DNA of 64,000 nucleotides from Neoceratodus forsteri (GCA_016271365.2 CM057449.1:1561552501-1561616500), one strand, 5' to 3'. Positions 21,261 through 32,248 are shown, numbered from the stretch's first letter. Notes: generated by a model not told the origin, from the sequence alone. Program-made: numbers and translations.

Positions 21261-21689
21261 GAACGCTGCAGCTACACTTGGGTGGTCAGAGATGATGGTA
21301 TTGTTTATTTTGAGAAGGGAGGAGGAGCCTGTGGGGAGAAAAGTGAGTGAATTACTTTCCAGAATTTGGATGGGTTATGTATATTGGAGTTAAAAGTGGA
21401 GCTGAAGTACTCAGCTTTAGCCAAGCGAGTGGCTTTCATGCATTTGTTTTCTGAGGGTATGCAGCATAGTCTTTATGAAGCTTTGTACTTTTATGGAGCT
21501 TCCAGGCTAAGTCACGCTCTCTTTGGCAAGCAATGCACTCTGGAGAGATCCAAGGGAGGTAGTTTCCTCTGACTCGGACATGACGTAAAGGTGCATGTTG
21601 ATTCCAGACTTCAAGGAATCAGTCTCTGAAGTAGTTAGCTGCTTCATCTAGGTTGCTGGCTTCGGATATGGGTGCCCAGTTCGTGTAAG

Positions 21690-22772
21690 TGAGTAAAATT
21701 TTATTTATATCAAGTGCCCTTCCCAAGCTCAGGGTGCTTTTACAATAATTCAAATCACTTAAAAACACGTTTCAGAACAATAAATCCAACAGTCATACAA
21801 TACACTTACTTATGTTCCAGCAAATGCTAAGGCAAAAAGGAAAGTCTTTAGTTGTTGTTTTTTAAAACTTTCAATAGTTAGGCAATCTCGTATCTGATAA
21901 GGTAGAGAATTCCACAGGGTTGGTGCCATATAGAAAAAAGATCTACCTCCAGACATCTTTAGATGTACCCTGGGAATCTCTAGCAACCCCTCGCCAGAGG
22001 AGCGAAGAGAACGGGCAGGACAGTAAGGCACCAAGAGCTCTTTCAGGTAATGAGGTCCCAAATCATGTAGGGCCTTAAAGGTCAATAATGTGACCTTGAA
22101 GGTGATCCGCCACTGTATTGGCAGCCAGTGCAGATCACGCAGCACAGGTGTCATATGGCTAGATCTTGAAACTCCCATCAACGACATGGCCATTGCATTC
22201 TGCACAAGCTGCAAGCGGTGGATATCCACCCCTGGCAGCCCTAGATAGAGGGCATTGCAGTAATCAAAATGGCTGGTGACAAAGGCGAGGACAAGGGTGG
22301 AAAGATCTTCAGGTGGGACCAAGTGTTTCACCCAGGCAATGTTCCTCAGATGGAAAAAGGTAGATTTGACTATGGCCAACACCTGCACCTTCATAGTCAG
22401 GCTTTAGTCAAAAATCATGCCAAGGTTACGCACTTGGCCAGAGGCAAGAAGTGGGCCCCCCCCCAAAGATATAAACCCGAGGGTTTCCCAGTCCAAGCCC
22501 CTGTCGTCCTCCCTCTAGGGTCCACAACCAACACCTCAGTTTTCCCTGAATTCAACCTAAGCCAACTAGTACTCATCCAATCTTGACTCTCCAGGAGGCA
22601 GTTATTAAACATCGTGATGGAATCAGACTCCTGATCAGGCATAAAAGACAGGCAGAGCTGAGAATCATCAGCATAACAATGAAAACTCAGCCCATATGAT
22701 CTTATAATGTCCCCCAGTGGAAGCATATACACTACAAATAACATAGGGGACAGCACAGACCCTGTAGGTCAA
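21690..22772 (-). mobile_element. 5'-truncated L2-like LINE nested in the LINE above
   Basis: The - strand frame 22415-22756 starts in RT at VLSPMLFVVYMLPLG, followed by FHCYADDSQL (catalytic motif) and LNSGKTEVLVV. The frame 21810-22394 carries FDYCNALYLGLPGVDIHRLQLVQNA and LRDLHWLPIQWRITFKVTLL, then APTLWNSLPYQIR. The 3' end near 21690 has a TTTATTTATATCAAG block typical of L2-like 3' tails in vertebrates. It interrupts the endonuclease-RT interval of the host LINE, so it is the later insertion. Confidence 0.78.
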
Positions 22773-22881
22773 ATCATGCCGAAGAGGGACAATGTTCAGG
22801 GATTTGTACAATTGGATTTGTGACGTTTTATGGGGGGCTTTGACTTTGTGTACTCTACACACCAAGAAGGTCATGCAATGG

Positions 22882-23439
22882 TTACTGAAGGCGTCTGCTA
22901 GAATACCTGATTTGATGACCCTGTGAGTATGTGAGGTGAGGGCCCAGTCGATGAGGGAGTGGTTGCCCGTCTTGTGGTTTAGCGAGTCGGGTCGTGGATA
23001 AGTTGAGTGCGTGTATATTATTATGCACTCTGTCGGGTATGGAGGTCAAACAATTAATGTTGAAATCGACCATAATATATAATTCGCCGGCTGAAGAGTG
23101 GGTAGCTAGGGTGGCTATGAGGTCAGTAATTATTTTGGGTTGTAAACCAGGGAGGCAGTAGGCGCCTGCTACAAAGATAGGTTTGGAGAAGGGGAGAGAG
23201 ATTTGCAACATCAGGGCCTCATATGCTTTTGGTACAGAGCTGGAAAAGACGGAGGTGAATTGGATGGACGAAGAGACATAAATTGCTACCCCTCCACCTC
23301 TACCTAGACGGTCCTGGCGCAATATTATAAAGCCAAGGAGTGTAAGAGACGAGTTGCAAGTCTTATTATTTAGCCAAGATTCTGATAGTATAATTATATC
23401 AAGGGTGAGCGTAGCCACCAGGGGCTGGAGCAAGTCCAC
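22882..23439 (-). pseudogene. L2-type LINE endonuclease domain
   Basis: APE-like endonuclease signatures in order: IIILSESWLNN, RQDRLGRGGGVAIYV, a VAGAYCLPG stretch and MVDFNIN (standing for the GDFN motif). About 185 codons are open before frame loss. It belongs to the same antisense LINE as the RT at 19632-21260. Confidence 0.75.
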
Positions 23440-23600
23440 TTTGGGGAGGAGACTGCGTATATTGATATGTAGGATTTTTAGGCCTCAAGGGAGAGCTGTA
23501 AGTCGTGACTCGGGACTAACAGCTGGAGGTGGTTGGGGGACCATTACTGTTTGTGCTCCAGTTGCTCAACTGGACCTGCCCTGTACCTTTTTACGTGACA

Positions 23601-23957
23601 TCTGGCACTTGGGTTAGTATCCCAGTACTGACACTGTAGTGCAGCATGAGAGGGGTGCTGTACTTCTGAGATGCCGTCTTTCGGATGAGACGTTAAACTG
23701 AGGTCCCATCTGCTTGGATTGGTGGTAGTTCAGGTGGATGTTAAAGATCCCATGGCACTTATCGAAAAGAGCAGGGGAATTTCCCCGGTGTCCTGGCCAA
23801 ATTTCCTTCACTCACTAAAAATACCATCGGCAGCTTAATCTGGTTCAAGGTCAGTTGGTATTCATCTGTATCCCCGTCCCCCGGGTCGTGCCTGAAAATA
23901 GGCAGGATTTGTCTACTGCACTTACCCGGTCAACAAAAACTAAATAAAATAAAAAAC
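23601..23957 (+). repeat. SINE-like or L2 3'-tail repeat
   Basis: A non-coding block with GCCGTCTTTCGGATGAGACG and a GATGTTAAAGATCCCATGGCAC stretch, a motif set I recall as widely dispersed in fish and amphibian genomes. It ends GCCTGAAAATAGGCAGG, then CTTACCCGGTCAACAAAAACTAAATAAAATAAAA. The same ending occurs in reverse at 29632-29700, so it shares a tail with the L2-type LINEs here and may be an L2-mobilised SINE. Its orientation is opposite to the adjacent LINE. Confidence 0.55.
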
Positions 23958-24438
23958 ATATTGCATCTAAAACCTCCCATTAGAGACCCTGTCCCCCCAT
24001 GGGATCTTTTATTTTTCTTAGAGAAGCTCACCCTGCCCCTGTTTGAATCAGCCCTGGACTGCGAGATTCGCTTTCTGTCATGGAAAGCGTTATTTTTAGT
24101 TGCCATTACTTCTGCTCGAAGGATTTCCGAGCTACAGGCTCTTATGTATAAAGATCCCTGCCTGGTTTTTCACAAGGACAAGGTGTCCTTGAGAACCAAT
24201 CTTAAATTTCTTCCCAAAGTGGTGTCCGAGTTCACCCTCAATCAGGACATTTATTTGCCGGTGTATTATCTGGAGTATGCTAATTGGGGAGAAGCCCTCC
24301 TGCATACCCTCAACATCCATAGGATTCTCCGCTATTGCGTGGATCGCATTAGATGCACAAGGAAGTCTGAGCAACTGTTCGTCTCCTTTGCCCCTAGGTC
24401 ATTAGGCTCACCAGTGGCTGAACAGATGCTCTCAAAGT
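23958..24438 (+). pseudogene. DIRS A tyrosine recombinase, part 2
   Basis: Continues the gene left at 19003: LKPPIRDPVPPWDLLFFLEKLTLP, FLSWKALFLVAITSARRISELQALM (catalytic Arg I), FLPKVVSEFTLNQDIYLPVYY and EALLHTLNIHRILRY. The frame is open for about 155 codons and breaks at the CR1 insertion. Confidence 0.88.
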
Positions 24439-24527
24439 ACATGGAAACATAGACTTTGACGGCATATAAGGACCGCTTGGCCCACCTAGTCTGCCCATTT
24501 CCCTACCTACTGGATAAGCTGCAGATC

Positions 24528-27365
24528 CTAGTTAACCAACAGCCTGTTTCTTCCTACCCCCCACAAGAATTGCCTTATGTCTGTCCCATGCATTCTTGAA
24601 TTCTCCCACAGTTTTATACCCCACAACCTCCTCAGGAAGGCAGTTCCATGCGTCCACCACCCTCTCTGTGAAAAAACTTTCTCACATTGCCCCTGAGCTG
24701 TCCCCCCTCTGTCTTCAAATTGTGTCACCTTGTTCTTTGCACATCTCTTTTTCTGAAAGATGCTGCCCTCTTGAACTTTGTTGATTCCACTGAGGTACTT
24801 AAAAGTTTCAATCATGTGCCCCCTCTCCCTCCTTTCCTCAAGGGTATACATATTAAGCTCCTTTAGTCTCTCCTCGTATGGCTTCCCTTGAAGACCCTGC
24901 ACCATTTTAGTTGTCCTCCTCTGGACTGCCTCCATCCTATGTCCTTGCGGAGATTGGTCTCCAGAACTGGACGCAGTACTCCAGATGGGGTCTCACCAAC
25001 TGTCTGTACAGAGGGATAACTTCCTATTTTCTGCTGGTGATGCCTCTCCCTGTACAACCCAATATCCCCACAGCCCTCCCTACTGCCTTCTCACATTGCT
25101 TGCTAACCTTAAGGTCATCTGATATGACTACCTCTAGGTCCCTTTCCATTTTTGTTGTTACTACCTCCCCCCATTGTGTACTCTTCCTCTGGGTTTTTGT
25201 TTCCCAGGTGCATTATTTTGCACTTCTTTGCATTGAATCCAGGCTGCCATACTTCTGACCATTCCTCCAACCTTGCCAAGTCCCTTCTCATCCTTTCCAC
25301 CCCCCCCCCTTGTTTATCAACCCTGTTGCAGATCTTTGTGTCATCTGCAAAGAGGCATACTTTTCCTTCTAGTCCCTCTGCAATGTCACTTACAAAGACA
25401 TTAAAAAGGACTGAACCCTGCGGTACCCCACTAGTAACCTCCCCTTTCTTCAGAGTGAACTCTGTTTAATATTACCTTCTGTGTCCTGTTGTCCAGCCAA
25501 TGTTTTACCCAGGCTACCACCTTGGGACCCACTCCCAGGCTGGCTAATTTGTTTATTAATCTTTTGTGTGGGACTGTCTCAAATGCCTTGCTAAAGTCTA
25601 GGTAGGCCATGTCCACAGCCCCTCCCTGGTCTACTACTTTGGTCACCTAGTCAACGAAATTGATTAGATTAGTCTGACATTACCTTCCCACTGTGAATCC
25701 ATGCTGCCTTGGGTCCTGTGCCCCACTGGCCTCTAGGTACTCAACAGTTCTTTCCTTCAGAAGTTATTCCATCATTTTCCCTACCACAGAGGTCAAACTG
25801 ACAGGTCTGTAGTTTCCTGCCTCTGTCTTGCTCCCACTTTTGTGAAGGGGAATCACATCTGCCTTCCTCCAGTCCTCGGGTACCACACCATCCACCCATG
25901 ATTTGTTAAAAAGGGTAGTCAGTGGTGTGTCTAGTTCTCCCCTTAATTCTTTTAGAATTCTGAGTGAATCCTATCAGGCCCCATTGCTTTGTCCACCTTC
26001 AGTTTTAGGAATTCTTTCAGAACCCTTTCTTCTGTGAAAGGACTGGGATCGAACCCCAACCCCCACCCCCCATCCAGAGTGCTTCTGTTAATTGGATTAG
26101 ATACCTCCCCATCCTCCTCTTTTGTGAATACTGAGGAGAAGTATCCGTTCAGTATCCCTGCTTTTTCACTGTCCCTCTCTGCCCACCCACCGTCCATTCT
26201 ATTCAGCCTCACTGTCCCTCTCTTTGTCTTTCTACGCTCCCTAATGTACCTGTAAAATATTTTATCTCCCTTCTTAGCCGAGTTGGCTATCTTTTCCTCA
26301 GTCTGGGCCTTTGCTATTCTGACTGCCTTCCCTGCTTCCTTCTGCCTTAACTGGCACAGTTCTCTGTCCTGCTCCTTCTGTGTTTCCTTATACTTCCTAA
26401 ATACTGTCTTTTTCTCTCTAACCTTCCCCACCACCTCTTTTGAGAACCATAGTGGCTTTTTCTTTCGTTTTGATTTATTTGCTTCCCACAAAGGTTTGTT
26501 GCCTTTGTGATGGCAGTTTTGATGTTTCCTCATTGTTGTTCCACCCCTCCTTCTTGCCTGTTTGCTAGTGCTTTTCTAAGGCACTCTCCCATTTTGACAA
26601 AGTCAGCCCTCCTGAAGTCCAGTACCCTCACTTTTGTATGGCTTGACTCTACAGCTGAGTTTATCATGAACCACACTGTTTGGTGGTCACTTGTTCCCAG
26701 ATGCTACCCACTTCTAGATCTGAGGTACTCTCACTGTCTCCATTTGAGAGTACGAGGTCTAAGATTGCTCCCTCCTGAGTGGGTTCCAACACTAGTTGTC
26801 TGAAGCATGCCCCCTGTAGGACATAGAGAATGGCCCTGCTCTTCGATGTGGCTGCAGCAAAGGTGCTCCAGTTAACATCTTGGCATATTCAGGTCCCCCA
26901 TCAACAATATCTCCCCTTTTCTGCCATCCTAAGGATGCCTTCTATCACATCCTTGTCCATTTCTTCCCCCTGAGATGGGGGTATGTATACAACCCCTGTG
27001 CTGATTGTGGTGCCATTTCTAGTCTCTAAGGTGACCCACAGTGCCTCCTCTCTTCCCTGTTTACTCTTTTGTTCCATTGCTTTTATCCCTTCCTTTATAT
27101 AGAGAGCTACTCCACCCCCTCTTCTACCCTCCCTGTCTCTCCTGTAGGTTGTGTACCCTGGCATGTTGACATCCCAGTCATGGTTCTCTGTGTACCATGT
27201 TTCTGTGACTGCCACGATATCCAGGCATCCCTCTTCCATCAAGGCCACCAGTTCAGGGAGCTTGTTGCCCAGATTATGGGCATTGGTACTCATTACCCTC
27301 CATTTCTTGATGGCCTTACCCCTTTTTGCCCCATCCCTGTCCTTACTCCCTTTTATTTTCTCCAT
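24528..27365 (-). pseudogene. CR1 ORF2 (endonuclease and reverse transcriptase)
   Basis: Read from 27365 down. Endonuclease: STNAHNLGNKLPELVALM, AVTETWYTENHDWDV, YRRDREGRRGGGVALYI and GVVYIPPS. Linker (26533-25952): WFSKEVVGKVREKK, then YFSSVFTKEEDGEV and LKVDKAMGPDRIH (start of RT). RT (25646-25431): AYLDFSKAFETVPH, motif A with catalytic Asp. The C-terminal pieces (25300-25115, 24935-24528) have LEEWSEVWQPGFNAKKCKIMH and EAVQRRTTKMVQGLQGKPYEERL. At least four frame changes. Typical length would be about 950 residues. Confidence 0.86.
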
Positions 27366-27483
27366 TTACCCCTGCTCTTCTCCCCATCGACATTTCTATC
27401 TTGGTGTTTACCTCACTAACTACCCTGATTTTTTTTGGGTGGGGGGGGCTAGGATTTCTTTGCTCCTTTCCAGTGCGCCCCGG

Positions 27484-28390
27484 CTAGTTTAAATGCTTGC
27501 CAATGAAGCATTTAAACCCATCACCTAGGATCCTGGTTCCCCTCCTGGACAGATGAAGACCATCACGCCAGTATTGGCCTGCATCACTCCAGGTGGACCC
27601 CCAGTCCCCAGTGAAGCCAAACCCCTGAGCTGTGCCCCAGTTTTTCAACCACTGATTGAATCCCATGGTGTGGAGCACCCTAGCTTCACCCATACCATAG
27701 ACAGGCAGCACGTCCGAGAAGGTTACCGTGCATGCTACTTGTCTAAGGCCCCTCCCAAACTCCTCCTGCACTGTTCTGATCTCTTTCCAAGCCAGGTCAT
27801 TTGTCCCTAGGTGGACAGTGACATCCAGCTCCCTCCCCCATGCAGCTGCTCCCACGATCCTGAGGATTCGCTCCCTGTCCCTCCAAGCCATTGCGCCTGG
27901 CAGGCACCTTACATTCCTCTCCCCTCCCTCCCCCAGTTCTACCCTCCTAACAATGGAGTCCCCCCCCCCCCACCAGGAGTTGTTTCCTTCCCCTTTGGAG
28001 TCTCCTGCCACCCTCCTTTAGGTCTCCTTTGTGGAGGTTCCCAACATCCTCCTTCGTCTCCACTGCGGGTGCCTCTATAGAGGAGCCACACTCTGCCAGA
28101 GTGGCATACGAATTGTGGAGAGGTACAGCTGGAGAGATGTGCCCTCTGTTCCACCACCCTCACCCACCCTGAGCCCACTGTGGTCCAACCACTCCTCTTT
28201 CTTGGCAACCTCTGAGGCAGCGGTGGTGGCCCTGGTGGTCCCTAGGTGGGAGAGGAGGTCCTCCAAATGCTGGCCAACTCAGTCTGGAGATGCGCAACCT
28301 CCTCCCTGAGCCCAGAGAGGTGCCTGCAGATGGGACAACACTGCATCCTCCAGAATATCTCCCGGAAGAGTGCTGCTTCACAGCCACTGC
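27484..28390 (-). pseudogene. CR1 ORF1: zinc-finger/coiled-coil and SGNH-esterase-like protein
   Basis: Near 28390-28250 one - strand frame has CSGCEAALFREIFW, then CCPICRHLSGLREEVAHLQTEL, a CxxC...CxxC finger followed by a short coiled coil. The frame 28011-27484 has the SGNH hydrolase blocks: GGGDSIVRRV (block I serine), HLGTNDLAW (Asn of GxND) and DGLHLSRRGTRIL (block V Asp/His). Esterase domains of this type are known in CR1 and L2 ORF1 proteins; they are proposed to act on lipids or membranes. A frameshift lies at the C12 run 27961-27972, which codes the Gly stretch just before GDS. Confidence 0.8.
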
Positions 28391-28606
28391 ACTGCACCAC
28401 TCCCATCAGGTCTTATTTTTGGCTCCTTGACTGTTGTTTTGAATACTTATTCTTTCCGATGTTTATTTCTTTATATATACATTTTATTTTTCCCCTACTT
28501 ACCTACTGCCTCCGTGCTCTTAAAGCTCCTGATCTTCCTGTTCTGAGACAGGAAGTTCCTATATTTCTCAGTAGTCTCCTTACTTACTCAGAGTCAGACC
28601 TCCTGC

Positions 28607-28856
28607 AGTGGCTAGTGAATTGCATCACTTTCTGCTACAAAAAATACAATATACCCTTACCAGGCTCGGTTAAGAGTCACACCACAAGAGGGGTTGCTGC
28701 TTCGTTTGCATCCTCAGGAATGTTTCAGCAGCAAATATTTGCGCTGCTGCTACCTGGAGCCCAGTGCATACTTTCGTCAAGCACTACAGACTGGATATTG
28801 CCTCTCATAGGAGAGCAAGCTTTGGCCTTGCAGTCCTTCAAGGACTCCTCTCATGA
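28607..28856 (+). pseudogene. DIRS A tyrosine recombinase, part 3
   Basis: Resumes with WLVNCITFCYKKYN, then KSHTTRGVAASFASS (HxxR box) and, in the next frame, ICAAATWSPVHTFVKHYRLD with the nucleophile Tyr. It ends LAVLQGLLS, TGA 28854-28856, the same ending as in B, C, E and F. Confidence 0.87.
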
Positions 28857-28925
28857 AGGCTCTCATTAAGTTGGGCAGCTCCACCCTTTCAACCTGGGTC
28901 TCTCTGATACTGCTTGGTACTCAGT

Positions 28926-29030
28926 CTTATTGTGTAGCCTGCTGGAAGAGCGCCAACTTGAAGTAAGATAGTACAGTTACGTAAGAACTTACCATACCAG
29001 TAGATCTTCGAAAAGAGCTCTTGCAGAATG
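28926..29030. repeat. ICR of DIRS A
   Basis: 28926-28969 is the reverse complement of A's left end at 2227-2272, including the private CCAACTTGAAGTAAGAT and TTATTGTGTAGCCTGCT blocks. 28970-29030 matches the right end. This ties 2227 to 29351 across 27 kb. Confidence 0.92.
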
Positions 29031-29140
29031 TGTTGCTTTCCCTCCCTTCTTCCTTCCCCCTGGTCTTTTTGTTTGGGAACTATTGAACCCACTTGGTTCT
29101 CCAAATACTTTTTTTTTTGCTCAGCCTGGTCTGCAGCAGG

Positions 29141-29351
29141 AGAACTGAGGTGGGGCTGGGGACCGCCCCCTTTATACCACTGGTTGCCATTCAAGGTGGT
29201 CCGACGTCGGAGGCGGTCCCCGCTGTGGCCTGCTTGCTAGAAGTTTTCTGTGGGGTCCTAGTGCTTGGCAGCACAGTTCTTATTGTGTAGCCTGCTGCAA
29301 GAGCTCTTCTTGAAGATCTACTGTTACGGTAAGTTCTTGCATAACTGTACT
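29141..29351 (+). repeat. Right ITR of DIRS A
   Basis: Inverted copy of 2227-2407, sharing GGTTGnCATT- and CCGACGTCGGAGGCGGT-type blocks, plus the outer extension GATCTACTGTTACGGTAAGTTCTTGCATAACTGTACT. Confidence 0.9.
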
Positions 29352-29631
29352 TTATCGAGGCAATGATGGCATACCGCACGTAAATACAGTGAAGCAAAAT
29401 AGAATAAGCTGTATCAACTCCCACACAGCGGCCTCAGCACTCGTCAGCCATCTTGCACTATCAGTGAAAGTGAGTATGTTATAGAAGGACCATGCCAGCT
29501 CATTCACTTTCACCCCCTAAAATCTCATCACGGATGCAGGGTTAGTCTCTCAGTCTTCATTTTACGATGCTTAGAGACAGACGATTAAGCGGTGTCTGAA
29601 AGAATTGTGTATTAGTGCTTTTAATTTTTAT

Positions 29632-30440
29632 TTATTCAATTAGTTTTTGTTTACCAGGTAGGTGCACTAGACAATAGAATTGCCTATTTTCAGGCATTAC
29701 CCGGGAGGTTTACAGACATGGCGACAGAAGTCACGTGACAATACATTTCGGAGCAAATGAGGTTGATACAGTAATACATGACATCACAGTATGTTAGAGA
29801 CAGAGCATTTAACAAGGTACAACAGTGCAATAGTAATATAAAACATAGAATGAGAGATGAATCATATGAAGTGGTTGTGACAGTTATAACTGTCTGTACT
29901 TCTGTACCACAGTTTAATACTCTGTTTATAACTTATAAGGTCAAGAAGATACTACAATCAGAGTCCAGAGGAAAACAACAAGATAAGAATGAGAAACAGG
30001 AAGGATACAGCCAGGCCCTGAGCAGGCAGACAACACTTGCAATAATGTGCATAGTAGATGTACAAGTTTTAAAACACTTTGTCATGTGCATTTATCATTG
30101 CACATAAGGAACTTACAGAGTTCCTTCTTGAAGACCATGTGTTACGGAGAGAGCCTTAGCTCTAGAGGGAGAGAGTTCCAAAGTTTGGGAGCGAACGTTG
30201 ACAAACCATTTTCTCTGAGTTTTGACACGTATTTGGGTACAGCCATGAAGGACATGTTTAATCTTAGGGGGTAGGCAGAAGTAGCCGATTTGAACATGCT
30301 GGCCAAAGTAGCTGGTACACTGGAGTTTGAGATCTTATTAATGAGGCAGCAAGTGGTGTACCTCTGAAATGATGAGGGGGGAGAGCCATTCAAGAGTGGA
30401 GTAAAGTGAGCAATGGTGCGTTATCTTGGGCACAGATAAG
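29632..30440 (-). mobile_element. 5'-truncated L2-type LINE fragment
   Basis: The - strand frame 30393-30142 carries VPKYVSKLRENGLSTFAPKLWNSLPLELRLSP, the C-terminal signature of L2-type RT. The 3' UTR reaches 29632 with a TTTATTTATTCAATTAG tail, and its GCCTGAAAATAGGC block is shared with 23601-23957. Only the last part of the ORF is present. Confidence 0.75.
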
Positions 30441-31305
30441 GCAAATTGACAGATGTAGGGTTTTAAATGAACTGAAAAAAATGAATAGCAGTTTGATATG
30501 TAAAAGTGCTAATCAGTTGTGAAAATGCATAGTACTTGGCACAGCTCAATTAACAAAATAAAAAAAAAATTATATAGTTTTATTAATGTGTACTGTGTCA
30601 TGGACTCACTCAGAAAATGGTGAGCAGTCTACTGCTAAGCATTTCTGAAAATGGTTAGCATTACTCCGTTTTGCTATGCTATACCACCTATTTAAAACCC
30701 TGAGATGTTATTGTAACAGATGTTCCATTTGTTCATTAATCCTTAATTGGTCTCCTGACATGCTGCTAACCCATGAGCAAGGTTCGGCAGGACTCCCTGG
30801 GCAATTGCCAGTCTGGCAGCTGTGGTGAGGTTATGTCTGATCTTGTATGCGAGCCCAAGTTTTGAGTTGACAGCTTTGGTGATGTTAATAATTTTAAAAT
30901 GCTGGTGTTTTATGTAATTAGGCTGCTAATGAGTGTTTGGCAGTAACAATTACTTAAAAAACAAATAACAGAATTTATTCAGTATACATTAGCATTTTTT
31001 AGGCTAAATAAAAATGCTGTCTGTAGCAGAGAACATCAACTAGCTAGATATATATTTTATCTTCACAGTAGGGTACGTCATAAAATGTATCTAGTTAGTT
31101 TGGTACCATACAAAGAGCCCTCTTCTGCCACCAGTGACTAACCATTGATAGATCCGCACATTCCAGCCAGCACAAGCTGCCTCTAACAAACAGCACCTGG
31201 CAGCTGCCAGCACTTCAGATTTCCTACGCCATGGAAAACTTTCACTTTTAAAAAAAATAAATAAAACTAGCTTAGAAATGCCAATGTATAGTGTATAAAC
31301 TTGAC
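30441..31305. other. No recognisable feature
   Basis: A+T-rich, with no long frame or known repeat motif. Confidence 0.5.
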
Positions 31306-31448
31306 GTGATGGGTGCTTATGAGATATGAAATTTATCTTCACTTGTGGTCAGTGACCTCTTTTGACCACACTCATGACTTTGCCACTTGTGAAGGTCAAG
31401 AGGTAGCTGACTACTCATAAAGCTAAATATCTCATAAGCACCCATCAC
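31306..31448. mobile_element. 143-bp palindromic (MITE-like) element
   Basis: Perfect 22-bp terminal inverted repeats (GTGATGGGTGCTTATGAGAT at each end, 31306-31327 and 31427-31448), with a second inverted pair inside (GTCAG...GACCTCTT against GGTCAAGAGG...CTGAC). The whole unit can fold into one hairpin. There is no coding capacity and no clear target duplication. Confidence 0.7.
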
Positions 31449-32248
31449 ATATCCCCTAGAGCTCTTGAAATAAAAGGTGACTGGACAAAAACATGTAAGT
31501 GCTTCTCAATTTTCTGTGGGCTCACAAGGAGAAGGATTTGGAGACTAACTAGAGCAGCCTACTACATACTGGATTTCTAGTGAAACCACAGGGAATGTGT
31601 CATACTGTGCTAGGATTCAAGTAGGGCATCTCGTGTTTTCTTAATTATTTTTATTTAACTCACACTGTCTCCTATAATAAGAGGAGGGTGTCATTGTAAC
31701 TCAATAATGTCATTTTGCTGTGGCGGTATTGTGTTTATCTGCATTAAATTGTGTTTACTCCATAGGAAATAATAAACTCCTGTCAGAGTCACAATGGCTG
31801 CTAACGCATTAACCTGCTAAGGGATATGGAATTAATTTGTGGCTTGAGGCTCCACTCACCAGAGTCCTTTCCTGCCACTGCCATGCCAGCAACACTGTGT
31901 TATCGCGATAAGCAAAACATTGTTCATCTTTTAGCTACATTTCTTATTTTTTAATCATTACCTATTACCACTACCTGTTTTGTCCCATCTTTGTCATTTT
32001 TTCAAGTTGATGCCTGTTGACAGGGCTACCGGAGATCTAGAGGTGTGCATGGGGTTTTAGAGTTGGTGGCCCGTGAGGCTGGGACTCCAGCACAACACTC
32101 CCTTTGCCCCATTTACTCCCGAAGGACAGGAAAATAATTTGGTTTTATATAGCATTTTTCATGCAAACTGTATCCCAAAGTGTTTTACAATCCTAGAGAC
32201 CTTGAAGTCAAAGGAGGAAGACTTGTGATATCTTGAAAGTGTTTTCTG

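Larger units (their letters stand above)
19004..23600 (-). mobile_element. L2-type LINE, antisense, interrupted by another LINE
   Basis: On the - strand, in order: APE-type endonuclease (22882-23439), reverse transcriptase (20396-21257), RT C-terminal region (19632-20093) and a 3' UTR ending near 19004 in an A+T-rich tail (its complement reads AATAAACAAATAAATGAATAAAA). The sequence 21690-22772 is a second LINE inserted into it. The 5' boundary near 23600 is uncertain. It sits inside the recombinase gene of DIRS A and is probably linked to a 45-bp loss of target. Confidence 0.8.
24439..28606 (-). mobile_element. Nearly full-length CR1 LINE, antisense
   Basis: A 4.2-kb CR1 on the - strand, inserted into the recombinase of DIRS A. 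The 3' end at 24439 has the CR1-type TCTATGTTTCCATG ending. ORF2 spans about 27365-24528 and ORF1 about 28390-27484; a short 5' leader reaches about 28606. DIRS sequence resumes at AGTGGCTAG with little or no target duplication. Both ORFs are broken. Confidence 0.88.
2227..29351 (+). mobile_element. DIRS-type retrotransposon A, split by nested insertions
   Basis: The element has DIRS order: left ITR, gag, RT/RNase H/methyltransferase-like pol, tyrosine recombinase, ICR, right ITR. It is interrupted by DIRS B (3722-15868), by a LINE block (19004-23957) and by CR1 (24439-28606). Without these about 5.9 kb remains, matching intact copies B and C. That both ends belong together is shown by the ICR at 28926-29030, which is the reverse complement of the private left-end sequence at 2227-2272 (CAAGTTG then CGCTCTT and GGCTACACAATAAG). 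Flanks are AG on the left and TT on the right, with no target duplication. All genes carry stops or frameshifts. Confidence 0.9.

Noticed and set aside
15869..29351. Treating this as an independent 5'-truncated DIRS element
   Set aside because: Its ICR and right ITR match the left end at 2227, and the gag frame joins to 3721.
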